DNA of 64,000 nt from Takakia lepidozioides (GCA_030704615.1 CM060733.1:29576001-29640000); one strand, 5' to 3'. Shown: positions 52,823 to 64,000, counted from the stretch's first letter. Program-made: numbers and translations. Notes: generated by a model from the letters alone, not told the origin.

Positions 52823-53500
52823 GGCAGAGAATTTTACCAAATTCGGACATATCAGCGACAGAGCCCCGACGATCCATCGCCTTTCCGCTTCAGATGTGCC
52901 ACATGATCTTGTTCAAGCTGGCATCCCAAGAAAAACAACCATAAATTCAAATTATCAAAAGACGGGACATGTGAGGAGCAATTCATCTGAGTTACTGCAT
53001 TGCAGCCTACAGATTCGATCAGAGAAGAGAAGGCCAACGTAGGGACTGTGAGAAATTGCTCTGAGAAACACAGGTGCGACTGTTCCCCTGTTCCCGCGCT
53101 TCTTTTTCAAAGAGACGGAAACTGAGGACGAGGCTCGGATTAGGTTCGGGTGAGGTCCGGCTCTGAAAGCAGGCAAGGATATGTATCTTGGACAACCGAG
53201 CCTATTGGCGTAGGTTCGATAGAAGTGACTCCATCCCCTAGGGTTAGGGTTTACCCCTTGGCTTACGATTTCTGTCGTTGCGTTAAAACCTACGGGTTTT
53301 TTCTCTTTGTATTTTCAGGGAGCTTACCTGACGGAATGTCACGTCAACAGTGGGCGGGGGATATTACGCGGGCCCGGGGATCTTATACGTAATTTCCTGT
53401 GGGTTATTACGCGTAATGTCCCGTGGGAGATTATGCACGCCATCTTTCCCTTACAATGTTAGATGCCCCAATCTGAGCCGTCCACAGCGAAAAGAAACCC
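52823..53500 (-). promoter_or_regulatory. Haspin promoter region with telobox
   Basis: Upstream of the proposed haspin ATG (52822). A telobox TTAGGGTTT at 53244-53252, preceded by CCCTAGGG, lies about 420 bp upstream, similar to the CDC20 promoter. Confidence 0.4.
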
Positions 53501-54260
53501 TATGTCTTTACGCAGCGTAAGTCCCCCACCCTGGGGCTGGTACCTTGGTATTCGTGTCGTGACCTGGGGCGCAGCCACTCCCATCACACCGCAGTACACC
53601 CTCGGGTGGGGGACTTAGGGCCAACTTCCATGTCTCAGCCAGATCGGCCAAGTTAGCCAAAGTTGACCGACGTCGGTGGAGCATGGCCGACTGATGGGAT
53701 GGATGGTTGCTTATATGTGCATAGGGTTCAAGAGGAATCGGGCAGTAGGTCTGCCTCGTTGTCCAAGGCCCAGACCAATTGAGCCAGTCAAAGGGTGGGT
53801 CCCGCAGGCAAAGCGTGGGGTGGCAAGCAATGTGCACAAAGGTGACCTTCACAACAGGTAAAAGAGACACGGTAACCTAGTACAATAGGTCAAAAGTGAT
53901 TACCAATATCGGCGCCTCTCATTTTACAATGTTATGGCGACGCGCGAGCTGACCAATGGGCCCCGCGCACGGACGCCCGGCTCCCCCCACCCCCCCTCCC
54001 CGCCGCTGCGCGCGGTCGCCCAGCCGCGCCCGCTGCTGTCGCGGCCCCGCCCGCGCTCTGCCGCGCCTCCGGTCCGCCGCGGCCAGTCCGCCCGCTAGTC
54101 CGCTTCCCATGAGTCCAGTTCCCCTCAGTCCGCCAAACCGCTAGTCTGTCGGCCAGTCCGCTGTGCACGCCAGTCCGTTGTGCCAGTCCCCGCAAGTCCA
54201 CCCAATAGTCCGATGTGCCTGTCTACTGCCTCCCAGTCTGCCAGTCTGTCAGTCGCGCCG
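53501..54260. other. Intergenic to GC-rich low-complexity sequence
   Basis: No gene seen to 53930. From about 53940 to 54250 the sequence is strongly GC-rich with repeated CCAGTCCG/CCGC words, ending at the gypsy gag remnant. It may be decayed gag or linker of that element. Confidence 0.4.
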
Positions 54261-54264
54261 GCCC

Positions 54265-56060
54265 ATAGACCAAGGGCGAGGACCCAATGGTGAAGAACTG
54301 TGTTATTGTTGTAACCAGGCAGGACATCGCAAAGCAGCCTGTCCATTCTGGATCAGACACCAGAATGAGATGAGAGCTCCTGTGAATGAAGGCCCAGTAG
54401 TGGTAGCTCACATGGTTATGCCATGTTTTGTACAAGAAGTAAGTACAATGATAGTTACCAGAAGCAAAACAAAACTATTACCTCCAGTGGATGAGGAAGA
54501 AGATGTTAATGAAGATGGCAGTGATGTGCCTGAAGATTATGAGGCATGGAGAGATGAGAAGGAACTGCACAAAGAAGTGGCTGATACCATAAGAGAAATG
54601 CAAAAGGATACTGATATCCCTATGGCAGATTCTTCTGACTCTGAAAGAGAAGATGAAGAAAGTGAAGATGAGTGAAGCAAGAGGCTTCACAGGTACAGGA
54701 TAATGAAGGGGCTTTGGCTGAAGTAATATGCCAGTCCAAAGCGGAGATTACAATTGGGCAGCTATTGGCTGTGGCACCCCATTCTAGACACAGGCTGTAT
54801 CAAGCAATCAATCAGATTGCTCATGTGACAGAGAATACAGACCTGAACAGCAAATTGACAAGTTATAATGTGAAACCTGAAGGGCCAGAAACTGTCATGG
54901 ACTTTGATGATTCCATGCCAATAATCCAATTGAGAATTGGAAGCACAGACCTAACTGATGTACTGATAGATGGAGGCTCGGGAGTGAATATCATGACAGA
55001 CCAATTAAGGCAGAAGTTTGGTCTGAGTAACATGGAACCAGCCCCATTCATAGTAATAATGGCAGATCAAAGGAGTGTACAGCCATTGGGCTTGATAAGA
55101 GGAGTAAAGATACAGATTCAGAAGATGATCTTTAAGATCACAGTGACTGTGTTGAAAATGGATGATGTCATGGAAGCTTACTCATTATTGCCGGGTCGAC
55201 CATGGCTGAAACAGGCCAGGGTAATCCATGACTGGAATTCCCAGTTATTGACTGTGCATGATAGGAAGCACAAGATACAAATCACCACTAAGAAATCTAG
55301 TAGACTACTTGCTACCAGAAGACCTCGAGGAGTCAAAGAGTATGACTGGAGGAGAGGACTTGATAAAGAGCAGGAGGCTACTCTGTTTGCTGCACACCCA
55401 GAGTGGGAGCAGATTGCAGAAATGCAACTTGGAGAACTAAGTTGTTTCAAGGGTATATGTTGTGGTGCAGTAACAGCAACACCAATTGAGGGGAAAACAA
55501 GCAGTTATCCACCACATTTCTATGAAGAAAAAAAGGGAGAAATAGAAATCCTAGAGAAACCAGCCACTGTGAGTTTACAGGATGAAGTAGTGGCTGGATA
55601 GACAATCACAGCTCAAGAGCAGGTGAGAGAAGTCAATGTGGGAACTGAGGAGGAACCAAAAATGGTGAAAGTTGGGGCTGACTTGGAGCCTGAATTCTTT
55701 GAGGAAGCTAAGAGCTTATTTATCAAATACAAAGATGTATTTGTCTGGAGCTATAAAGACCTGAAGGGGATACCCCCTGAAATATGCCAGCACAAGATTG
55801 AGTTGGAACCAGGTTCTGTACCAATCAAACAGGCAAGATACAGGATGAATCCCAACTATGCACAGAAGGTTGGAGATAATGAAGCTGGCTGAGGCTAAGT
55901 TAATATACCCGATAGAGTATACAACTTGGCTATCACCCATCGTGATAGTTCCCAAGAAGAATGATGCCTCAGGAGAAGCATTGGGGGCTGTGTTAGCCCA
56001 AAATATCACAGGAAACATAGATTCACCTGTGTATTATGTTAGCAGACTACACCCCAAATA
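54265..56060 (+). mobile_element. Partial Ty3/gypsy retrotransposon: gag zinc knuckle, protease, RT start, RNase H start
   Basis: The frame 54163-54675 has the CCHC knuckle CYCCNQAGHRKAAC and an acidic tail. The next frame, 54672-55601, has a retropepsin-like domain with VLIDGGSGVNIM (catalytic D-G-G/S) and the typical LLPGRPWLKQARVIHDWNS. A stop precedes 55623-55892, the RT N-terminus (YKDVFVWSYKDLKGIPPEIC, VPIKQARYRMNPNYA). After a one-base shift, LIYPIEYTTWLSPIVIVPKK is followed at about 55965 by RNase H sequence (ASGEALGAVLAQN, VYYVSRLHP). The RT core with its YxDD motif is therefore deleted. Inactive. Confidence 0.88.
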
Positions 56061-56110
56061 ATTGCCCACCGTCACCTGATAGGCCCTGTCGTGCAAAACA
56101 GAGTTGGTGG

Positions 56111-56884
56111 CTATTTATTTGCATGCCAAAACTTTGATTTTTCAGTCTTCTTCACATGAAGTGCAGGCGATTCCACCTTTGCATCGTGATCAGGCCCCGA
56201 AGCCACATGACGCATTGTTTTGCCATTCCTTTTCGTGGGATGCGAAGTATCGTCTGGAGCAGGCACCATAGCAGCAACACCACCAAGAGTCGCCACCACA
56301 GATCGGTGCAGACGAAAGCCGACGTCCTCCAACTTGCCAATCTCCAGTGATGTTAGGGAGGTTCCCACCCGCACTGGCCAAATGGTGGGTGGGGGAGGCT
56401 TAGCAATGCAGGAGTCGCGGACAGTGCCATTCACATAGCGAGCCATATCGTCAGGGCAGAACCAGAATTTGTGCGTCTTTGATTCCTTCGACATATATGG
56501 CCGAATCAAACCTGTGAACGTCGGAGCTGGAGTACCCGCTGAGCCTTTGGCTATCCTGGACTTACACTTTTCATAACTAATGGCCCTCACTGCCGCGCAA
56601 CCAACTCTAGACCCTGGAGTAGTCCGCTCGATGTGCCATTCGGAGTCAGCACAAGGTGACTCCTGCACCGCCCCCCTGCGGTCCTCCTGGAAACCCGCAA
56701 TTACAGGGGTTGAAGGCAAAGGACATGGCTTTGTGGAAGAGGATGCACCAGCAGCCTGTTTCCTACTCGACGCCATAGTTTGTAGTGAAGACATCTTGAG
56801 TACAGAGAAGTTGTTTCTGTCATGCTGATGTGAATCCCCATCCTTGTTGCTGAACCAAAACGTCCAATATCCACAACGATGCAA
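56111..56884 (-). CDS. Unrecognised 257-codon open frame among retroelements
   Basis: An uninterrupted frame without a known motif. The N-terminal 60 residues are Ser/Pro-rich (SSTKPCPLPSTPVIAGF). The middle contains THKFWFCPDDMARYVNGTV, and the end is Lys/Asn-rich. It lies between two retroelement fragments and could be an element-encoded protein or a chance frame. No function is proposed. Confidence 0.3.
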   Translation of the reverse strand: MHRCGYWTFWFSNKDGDSHQHDRNNFSVLKMSSLQTMASSRKQAAGASSSTKPCPLPSTPVIAGFQEDRRGAVQESPCADSEWHIERTTPGSRVGCAAVRAISYEKCKSRIAKGSAGTPAPTFTGLIRPYMSKESKTHKFWFCPDDMARYVNGTVRDSCIAKPPPPTIWPVRVGTSLTSLEIGKLEDVGFRLHRSVVATLGGVAAMVPAPDDTSHPTKRNGKTMRHVASGPDHDAKVESPALHVKKTEKSKFWHANK

Positions 56885-56981
56885 ACTTGAAATTCCAAAG
56901 GAGCGTTTGTGTGGGGCATCTGAGATGTGTGAATGGAAGTTGCCTGCGTTTCACGAAGAGCGGTGCTAAAAATGAGAGTGA

Positions 56982-57551
56982 GTGGGAAGGACTCTCCGAC
57001 AATCCTTTCATCCCAGGTTGTGCCCCACCGTCTGCAGTACATTTGTTTGTAAGTTCTGCAAGGTGGCCCCCTCCTGCATTACACATAGGCCACTACGGGT
57101 CTTGTTGGACTCGGGAGCACAGCCATTGATGTTGGGAAGAGCAGCAATTGCAGGCTTGGGCCTTACAGAAGCGGATTTGGAGCCTTGCCCTTTCCAAATT
57201 CAAACATCTTTGGGCAGTTCAGAGAAGGCACGAGGGATTACACGTCATGAGCTCTTCATTCGATTGCAGCCGGATCATCCTACGGACGGCTCAGTCATGA
57301 GAGCTAAAGCCATTGTTACGGACGCGATGTCTTATGATGTGCTTGTTGGTGGGGCGGTGTTATACCCCATGGGATTCACTCTGGACTTTTGGGAGGAAAC
57401 GACATCCTACATGCCGGAATGGCAGTGCCTCTCCAGGAAACTTTTGATGGCAGCCAGCGCTATGGCAGATGGTTTGGCTGAAGGGGACTTTGCAAACTCC
57501 TCCGCGACAAGCCCACGCACCAACTCCACACTATCTCTGCAATCGCCTTGA
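56982..57551 (+). pseudogene. Retropepsin-like protease fragment of a second LTR element
   Basis: The frame contains RVLLDSGAQPLMLGRAA, a retropepsin active-site motif (D-S-G-A), then AKAIVTDAMSYDVLVGGAVL and LYPMGFTLDFWEETTSYMPEW, the hydrophobic-Gly and downstream signature of LTR-element proteases. No zinc knuckle, RT or integrase follows. It differs from the protease at 54672-55601, so it belongs to another family. Confidence 0.7.
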
Positions 57552-58058
57552 GACACATGATGGTCGTGAGTCCCAAAATGGTTGTAGGCTCGAGTCATGG
57601 TTTGCAACGGTGAGTAACGTAGTACATGCGAGCAGGGATGTCTATTCCACTGGACTTAGTCCTTGGAAAAACACACGAAGAGGTGCATCAGAAGAGATCT
57701 GCAGGCAGAGCATATGAGGCTCTGCTTCATGTATAAGAATGTGACTACAATTCCTTGCAAGAGACCTGTGAGACCCCCAGCAGAAGTTGGTGGATTCAGT
57801 TCAAAGAGGATGTCACCGTCGAAGGAAGGTGGAAGGAATTAAACCCTTTTGGTTGGGAATGAATCCCACAGTATCCATGCGATCTCGTTTTTGGATCCTA
57901 GTTTTTCTGACAATGCTTTAAGATGTGGGATGACGCTAACGATTTCCTGAACATCGACATCCCTTCAGGAAGACGGTTCAGGGGAGCCGGTATTTCCGCG
58001 AATTCGTCATCCGAGGAATCCGACAGTGTGACAAAAGTTGTTGAAGTGGTGTCCTCCT

Positions 58059-58097
<39 letters not shown>

Positions 58098-58480
58098 CTC
58101 CGGCCGAGGCCGGCGTAACTAAGAGCCACTTCACCTTGCGGTTACTGCCCCCTTTCGGGGGTGGGCCCTATAACAAAAAAAATGTCCAGGGGGACACCAG
58201 GTGACCGCTAAGAATAGAGGGGGCGAGGGTACCCCTGGGTACCCAAGGGTATCCTGGGGGGCCTAAGGTGCGTTTGAAGTGTCGGATTCCAGTTGGCGTT
58301 TGTTGGTGATAATAGCTGTGAGTGAACGGAGTGCCGTGAGATGGATCTCTTTGAAACATTTGTGGATGGGAAGAATGGGAATTTGGAAGGTATCGTGTAT
58401 GTCCGTGATACTGGCGTTATGAATGCCACCTCAAGTGCCGGCTGTGATGACAGTTAACGGCCGATTTTTCAGCCACGCCT
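57552..58480. other. No gene; (GA)n microsatellite
   Basis: Holds a (GA)n run of about 18 units at 58060-58094 inside a 93-codon frame with an acidic Ser-rich stretch (57923-58204); no domain is recognised. Confidence 0.4.
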
Positions 58481-59560
58481 TCAGAGTGCAAGGATAAGCG
58501 GGGCATATTTTTGACGTTTTTCTAAGATTGAATCGTTTGGATAACGATCATGGCAAAATGTGAATTCAATGAAATGGATGGTGAGTTGTGGGGATGGTGA
58601 GGTGGGGGGTAAAGTGTTGATAGGTAGACCTTGGACGAGGAGTATGTCCGGGCAAAGTCGAGCGGGGCATGAGCATGGTGATCGGGTACATATGCATGGT
58701 AGTAGCCCGGTGGTACTGTGTGGTCGGGTGGCCGTCCCTGGTAGGTGCCTGCATTCATGAGCGAGAACCAACGGGTTTCAGCACATTTTAGAAAGAGCTT
58801 GTGGAGGTGCCAGACTGCCTGGTTATGACGCGTGATATGCAAGCCATGTATAACTGGGTGTGTACATTGGCTGAGGAGATGTGGCCAAGTGTCACGAGCT
58901 TGGTGGGTGGTTGCACATAACGGGAAGTATGGGGATGTGAACAGATGTGGCCAGAAGATGTGTTTGCGCTAGTGGCCCATGTATTGGGCATATCGGAATT
59001 TGAGTGTTTGTCGGATTTGTGCGTCGGTGGTGGCTTTGGTTAGCCAGAAATGATTGGAGAGTTTATGGTGCAATACATTGGATTGAGTCCATTTTTGGAT
59101 GTGTACTTTGGTATGGCTGATGAAGGCTGCCGCTTGTTTATTTGCTTCTCTGGTCAGAGTGGTCAAGAGGTTTCGGATTGGTCTGGGTGCAGGGGGGTCC
59201 GGAACGGGGTGTATGAACCAGAAGGGATGGGTGTGGGCGATGTGAATAGGGTCGTTCGAGGGTTCAACTATGGGTTGGGAGGCACCGAGTTGGGCGAGTA
59301 GGTCTGCTTCTTCATTACCATGGACGCCAGTATGCGAACGGACTTTGAGTATATGGACTGGGTGGCCTAGGGAGATGGCCCTCTGGACAATAGCGGCAAT
59401 GAGGTTGCGGTCGGGGTGATGATGATGGGCAGAGGGGTGGGAGATGTGGTTGCGAATGAGGAATAGTGAGGTAAGGCTGTCGGTGAAGATATAGTGTGGG
59501 GGGGGGAAGGTGTCAAGTAGAGAGAGGGCGTCATAAATGGCCATGAGTTCAGCCCGGGGT
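58481..59560 (-). mobile_element. 5'-truncated LINE fragment with RNase H domain
   Basis: Read on minus, the frame 59544-58969 contains an RNase H domain (AELMAIYDAL, YIFTDSLTSLFLI, VRSHTGVHGNEEADLLAQLG) followed by KFRYAQYMGH. After a frameshift near 58975, the frame 58842-58522 and its upstream part carry a Cys/His motif (PLCATTHQARDTWPHLLSQC) and the end WFSLMNAGTY. RNase H with this C-terminus is typical of a LINE family distinct from the one at 42901, which lacks RNase H. Inactive. Confidence 0.75.
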
Positions 59561-60660
59561 GTCCTCCTGCTTTACAGTCAGATGTCGCTTGCCTTGAACG
59601 ACAGAGGCAGCTGTCCCGGGAGTCACAATGGAGCCACCGCATTGTCTTCTTTCACTTCGGAACACACGATATTTTCCTGGAAGAACTCGCCATTCCTTGT
59701 GTTTCTGTGCAATAAGCGATTTTTGGAACAACGTTCTTTGAATGTTTCCCTCTAAGTCATAAATCTCTTTCTCAACAGAAACACAACCAATGTCAAGCCT
59801 GAACCTTGCTGCCAGAACATGCTCCTCCACCACAGCAAAACCATCATCTTCAGCAACAGCACTGAAAGGGCAAGGTTCTTCAGTATAGTGAACTCGGCGA
59901 AGGCCTCGTCATTAGGAGAAGTCATGTGGTGAAGATATGATGGTGAGTACTGGTAATACAACTGTGCAACATGGACAAGCAATAACCTTTTGAAAGCGAT
60001 TGCCACATCCTAGAAGCGTGTGCTAAGGCAAGAGGTTGTTGTATAGTTGGCCCCACACACCATCCAATAACGGTCAAGTGTATTGAACCATACCGCCAAA
60101 ATAGTTGGGCAATTGCCAAATTGATGGAGAAGGGAACAAAAGTGTTTATTTTGTCAGTGGCACAGCACCGGGAAAAGACGGCGCCGTCTTGGATAAGGCA
60201 ATCCAATGTGCGCTTTACGGCGTTCCACCACGTGAACCTGGACAGTGCATTGAGTGCCACACCCGGGAAATATCTGACCCCGGACGCACGCGGAGATGGC
60301 GTTCCTGGCGTTGAGGATGTTTTCTGTCCCAAGAAGGCATAATCCGTGTGGGCGAGGTCGAACACAGGACTCATCCGTGCAATACCAAATCACCAAACAT
60401 CCACATTTTAAGAAAACGCCCTTATTGATGGCAATAGGGGCGCCTAATCAAACGCAGCCACTGAGAACGATCCATTTGGGTGGTTAGAAGGCAGACACGC
60501 ACGTCGCTCACCGCATGCATAACTGACAGCTTATGAGGGTTCATTACTTGGTCTATTGTTGTTAGTCAAGCTGTAGAGTTGTGGGAGTGAGAGAGAAGCC
60601 GTAGGAAGAAGACGTAGAAGGCAGTCCCTTTACTTCACTAGTGCGATAGAGAGGAAAAAC
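59561..60660. other. No gene recognised
   Basis: Open frames on both strands (150 codons 60374-59922 minus, 94 codons 59833-59549 minus) show no known motif. They may be decayed repeat sequence. Confidence 0.35.
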
Positions 60661-60672
60661 GCGCGAGTCAGA

Positions 60673-63559
60673 ATGAGAAAGTTACGCAATCTGCAAAACG
60701 TTGTCGAGCAGGTTGCACGGGATACGCCCACCCAGGAATCACAACAGATGACAGAGGAGGACCAGCTACCTCAAATGGAGGGAAGAAGGGAAGGGGAGGA
60801 GACTGCCCCGGAGACCGATGTGCATGACATGGACATGGACACCAGCGTCGCAAGGCGATCCTCCTCCCAATCTGTATTAAGCTCGCAAGACTGTGGTGCC
60901 AAGTGAATAGATAGGATCTGAGAGATCCCTTAAAAATTGAGTGCAGCACCGCACTCAGTTTTCAGGGGAGCTCTATAGCTTCCGTTGTGGGCTGAGGTGA
61001 AAACATAGAGGTACCAGGATCTGCAATGGAAGCCTGAAAGAGAGACGGGGAAACTGAGTGCGGTGGCGCACTCATTTTTAAGGGATGCTAGGCGATCTCT
61101 TGGGACTTAGGGAAAGAGGAAGGTGATGTCCAGAATGGGGGCTGAGAGACAGCGTAGTGGTCACCCAGAACTGAGTGCGCCACCGCACTCAGTTTTTTGA
61201 GCACCTGTAGATGGTTGATTTGATGATGTCTGAGATGAATCATAAGGTAAAAAAGATTGTGGAATTAGAAACCATTCTTTTTTTACTTATGGGAAAAACA
61301 ACAGAACACCCTGGAAATTGAGTGCGCTGGCGCACTCAGTTTTAACAGAGGAGTCGCCGATCTTTGAATACAGTAGGTAAGACGAAGTTGATATGGAAAC
61401 TGCGGAATGACAGACAGAGTGATGAGGTTTTTATTTGAATGTCATAGAAGAAACAGTTGTACCAATTTGAGTGTGGTGGCGCACTCATTTTTTGCCTCCA
61501 GAATGAAGCACACAATGTGGAAGAGGAAGTGTCAGTGGAGCCATTGAGTGAGTAGAAATGGAGTGCCTGCAATGTACATGATTCCATAGTGGGATGTCCT
61601 AAAAGGTGTCCCAAAAATGAGTGCGCCACCGCACTCAATTCCTGTTGACATGAAAGCAGGGTATTGTATGTTGTTTTGGAGAATTGTTGTTTGTTTGTTC
61701 GGATCCTTTGTGAGTCTTGAAACTGAGTGCGCCTCCGCACTCAATTCTGGTAGGTGCAAGATCGTGAAAATGTAGCTGTAGAATGACAGATAGGCTGTAA
61801 TTGTGGGAGGTTCAGGGGAGGAAAAGGAAAGGGTTGCAGCCTGAGAAGCAACCGCAGCAGCAGGAGGCAGTGACTGAGAAGCCTGTGGAAGAAGACGATC
61901 CTTTCTACGAAGAGTGGGCGACAAAGGTCCTGGTGTACCAGAAGGTCAAATCCGCGCAGGTACCTGGAGGCAAGATTATGATCCCTCTCTGCTGCCTAAT
62001 ATCAATGCCAATCGTTTGACCAACGCTGACGGGGGATGTCTCCAAGTTGGAGCAAGATTTCAGTCACGGGTACATAGAGGGTTCTCCGGTGTTTTACGTG
62101 TCTTTATGCGATGCCGGTGGAAAAGAGGTCTTGGTGGACGAGTCAATTGTGAAAAGCTGGGATCCAATATGGCGAGAAGTAAACGAGGAGTTCGAGGCCC
62201 AAATTTCGAAGAGACTGTCCACACAGGTGTTCTCCGGGAAAATGTTTCATATCTGGGATGACAATCACCGCTTCATGGCCTGGATGAACGTCATAAACAA
62301 ATATCACAGCACAGAAGAGGACTGACACTACCTTGTGGCGTCCATGGTGCTCGATCCAAAAGGAAACATCACCGCACTTCTCACGGCTATGCATGACATC
62401 AACAAGTAAGTACAATGCTCACCCTTAGTGCCATCAAATCTCTCCATTTTATTCTGTCTGTTTTTTGTTGCCTGGTCCAGGAGGAAGTCATAGAGTTTGT
62501 GTTGTGACTGCAGAGGAACCGAAAGTGCACACGTGACGACGAATTTGGTCCATATTCTATTCATGATACAAAAGGTGAGCCAAATGCCATTGGTCACCTT
62601 CAAAAACCTTATCAGTGTTGAGGCTTACAAGAAGTGCGAGACCTCTAAATCCGCCAATACATGGTACAAGCTGACCAGGGAGGCTTTCTGTGACTACATG
62701 TACGCTGTAAGTATTCCTTCCCTAGCTCTGACTACTTGTTCATTCAAAATACTAGTTGACTCATATGTTGTATACTGAAATGTTCAGCAAGAGATTGCGG
62801 AGGCTGGAGAGAAAGGGAAAGCAGAGTACTAAGCCAAAAAGAACCCGGGGGAGCGATCCTCAAAAGGAGTGGAAGAATCTATGAACACAGAGATGGAGGT
62901 GGCAAAGAGGCACAACATGAGCGCGTTCGTAAAACAACTCAGAATAGCCGACCCTGCTTTTGGCCCAGAGTTCTTGAATCAGGTCAGGATCCACTGGAAC
63001 GTCAACACCAAGCTCGAAAATGATGCAGGAGAAGCTACATCGCCTGTCCACTGCCGTTGTGGAGCCAGAGGTGAAAGTGAAATGGCCTGAGATTTGGAAC
63101 GCCGATCTGACTGTGAAAGATAATGCTTTCCGAAGAGTGAGAAGAACAAGGAAACAAGAGTGATAAAGCAATTCAGTGACCACGTTCTGGATATGTGGCT
63201 GCACAAAGCCACTTACTGGGCCCAGGTTTATTCTTGTTGTCTTTCTATTTCCTTTGAATAACTGCATTGCAACGCGAAAAGTCACTTACTGTCCTTAAAA
63301 TATTGTTTTCTGAATTGTAGAACTGTTTTTGCGCAGATAGAGCTCGGGCACAACTGGTGCTGGAGAAGCAGCTCAAGGATTACAAGATAACTATGACTCC
63401 ACCGACGGATACTCTAGAAGACTATGTCCGCCAGTGGAAAGCAGCTTGCTTCGGCACTTGCTTCTTCAGGGAGTTCGCCAAAGAGGGAGGCATCTCGCGC
63501 ACTAATGAGTTCGAGCAGCAGCATGGATCAGAACAGGCCATGAAGAGGGTGCTGTACAG
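60673..63559 (+). pseudogene. Decayed multi-exon gene of unknown family
   Basis: I do not recognise the protein. Exons with good splice sites and matching phase: 61816-61959, 62047-62405, 62514-62706, 62788-63225 and 63321-63559. A possible 5' exon with an acidic C-terminal half starts at 60673. Readable parts: PFYEEWATKVLVYQKVKSAQ, FSHGYIEGSPVFYVSLCDAG, HIWDDNHRFMAWMNVINKYH, YLVASMVLDPKGNITALLTA, TWYKLTREAFCDYMYA, FSDHVLDMWLHKATYWAQ and DYKITMTPPTDTLEDYVRQW. Breaks are an in-frame TGA (62323-62325), a TAA (62830-62832) and two frameshifts in the 62788-63225 exon. Both stops could come from C-to-T change (CGA, CAA). The gene may continue past 63559, where a GT donor follows. It could be a TE-derived or multicopy gene family. 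Confidence 0.55.
60935..61746. repeat. Cluster of seven short palindromes (CTGAGTGCG / CGCACTCAG arms)
   Basis: Cores GAGTGC-N6-GCACTC lie at 60939-60956, 61056-61073, 61173-61190, 61320-61337, 61469-61486, 61619-61636 and 61725-61742. Spacing is 117, 117, 147, 149, 150 and 106 bp. Centres alternate between GGTGGC-type and its complement GCCACC-type. Most copies are flanked by A-rich left and T-rich right sequence, extending the stem. Sequence between copies is not repeated. All lie between the putative first frame and the first firm exon of the decayed gene. Confidence 0.9.
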
Positions 63560-63653
63560 GTTCGTCTTGTCCCTCTTTATCCACTTTTCAGTTCCTGTCT
63601 GCCAAAGATATGCTGTCTGTGCAGCCCTGATGTGTTGAAAAAACAAGCCCCAA

Positions 63654-63680
63654 AACTGAGTGAGCTGACGCACTCAGTAA
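63654..63680. repeat. Eighth copy of the short palindrome
   Basis: AAACTGAGTGAGCTGACG then CACTCAGTAAA: core at 63658-63675, one arm mismatch (GAGTGA). It lies just after the last exon donor of the decayed gene, 1.9 kb from the main cluster. Confidence 0.8.
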
Positions 63681-64000
63681 ATGGGTGGCAACTTCTGTGT
63701 TTCCCCACCTTTCCTTCTGCATACGAACTGCTACCTCTGGTGAATCACACATGCCCTGGCTTCTAGGTAGGGCCTGGGTGGACATAGCAAAAATTGTGGC
63801 ATTTGATAAAACATTGTGTGTAGAACATCCCCAAGATCCACCCAAAAACGAATTTCGCCAGTGAAACGCAAACGCATCTTGGGTTTTTGCCAACGAAACT
63901 TGGGTTTCGTCGGCGAAATTGGGTTTAAAAAAATAAAAATAAAAAAATCTTTTAGATATCTCCCTTTTCGACAAGCTCCTTGTCCCAAAATCCAAAAATA
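63681..64000. other. Window end, no feature
   Basis: AT-rich sequence with repeats of CGCCAGTGAAACG / CGGCGAAATTGGG style words (63855-63925). It is probably intron or repeat; nothing is called. Confidence 0.35.

Noticed and set aside
53508-53870. 120-codon minus frame
   Set aside because: No motif, no splice context, and lies in sequence of changing composition near a retroelement.
60935-61746. CRISPR-like array
   Set aside because: Repeats are short palindromes in both orientations, spacers are over 90 bp and irregular, and the genome is a plant.

Overview
The window is nuclear DNA of a land plant, most likely a non-seed plant (bryophyte, lycophyte or fern). The evidence is plant-type proteins (CDC20, WDR70, haspin, polyubiquitin with plant residues), GT-AG introns, PLS-type PPR sequences of the moss/lycophyte/fern style, TTTAGGG teloboxes in promoters, and a heavy load of LINEs, Ty3/gypsy pieces, SINEs and DNA transposons. 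The species cannot be named from the sequence.

Left part (1-17.6 kb): a complete nine-exon WDR70-like gene on minus (875-6602). Directly upstream on the same strand is an unrecognised small acidic gene (6737-8146). A divergent promoter with two teloboxes separates it from a complete eight-exon CDC20 gene on plus (9020-12106). WDR70 introns carry a 5'-truncated LINE, an element with perfect 37-bp terminal inverted repeats, and a tRNA-derived SINE. From 12.1 to 19 kb I see no firm gene, only local duplications and a 120-bp tandem repeat.

Middle (19-37 kb): two decayed PPR paralogues on minus flank a head-to-tail array of three truncated LINE copies joined by CT microsatellites. Then come a SINE, a deleted pogo/Tigger transposon with 23-bp inverted repeats, a deleted Ty3/gypsy element, a 270-bp foldback and a possible solo LTR.

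37-53 kb: a nine-unit polyubiquitin gene on plus (37977-40034) converges on a complete 13-exon haspin kinase gene on minus (41364-52822). One haspin intron holds an apparently full-length but decayed 4.83-kb LINE in antisense, flanked by a 14-bp target duplication.

53-64 kb: mostly retroelement debris (gypsy gag/protease, a second retropepsin, a LINE RNase H domain), then a decayed multi-exon gene of unknown family (60.7-63.6 kb). Its non-coding parts contain eight copies of a short palindrome (arms CTGAGTGCG / CGCACTCAG), seven of them in an 0.8-kb cluster. This cluster is the most unusual signal in the window.

CDC20 (APC/C activator), haspin (histone H3-Thr3 kinase) and polyubiquitin all act in or around mitosis and proteolysis. 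They lie far apart with separate promoters, so no functional cluster is implied.
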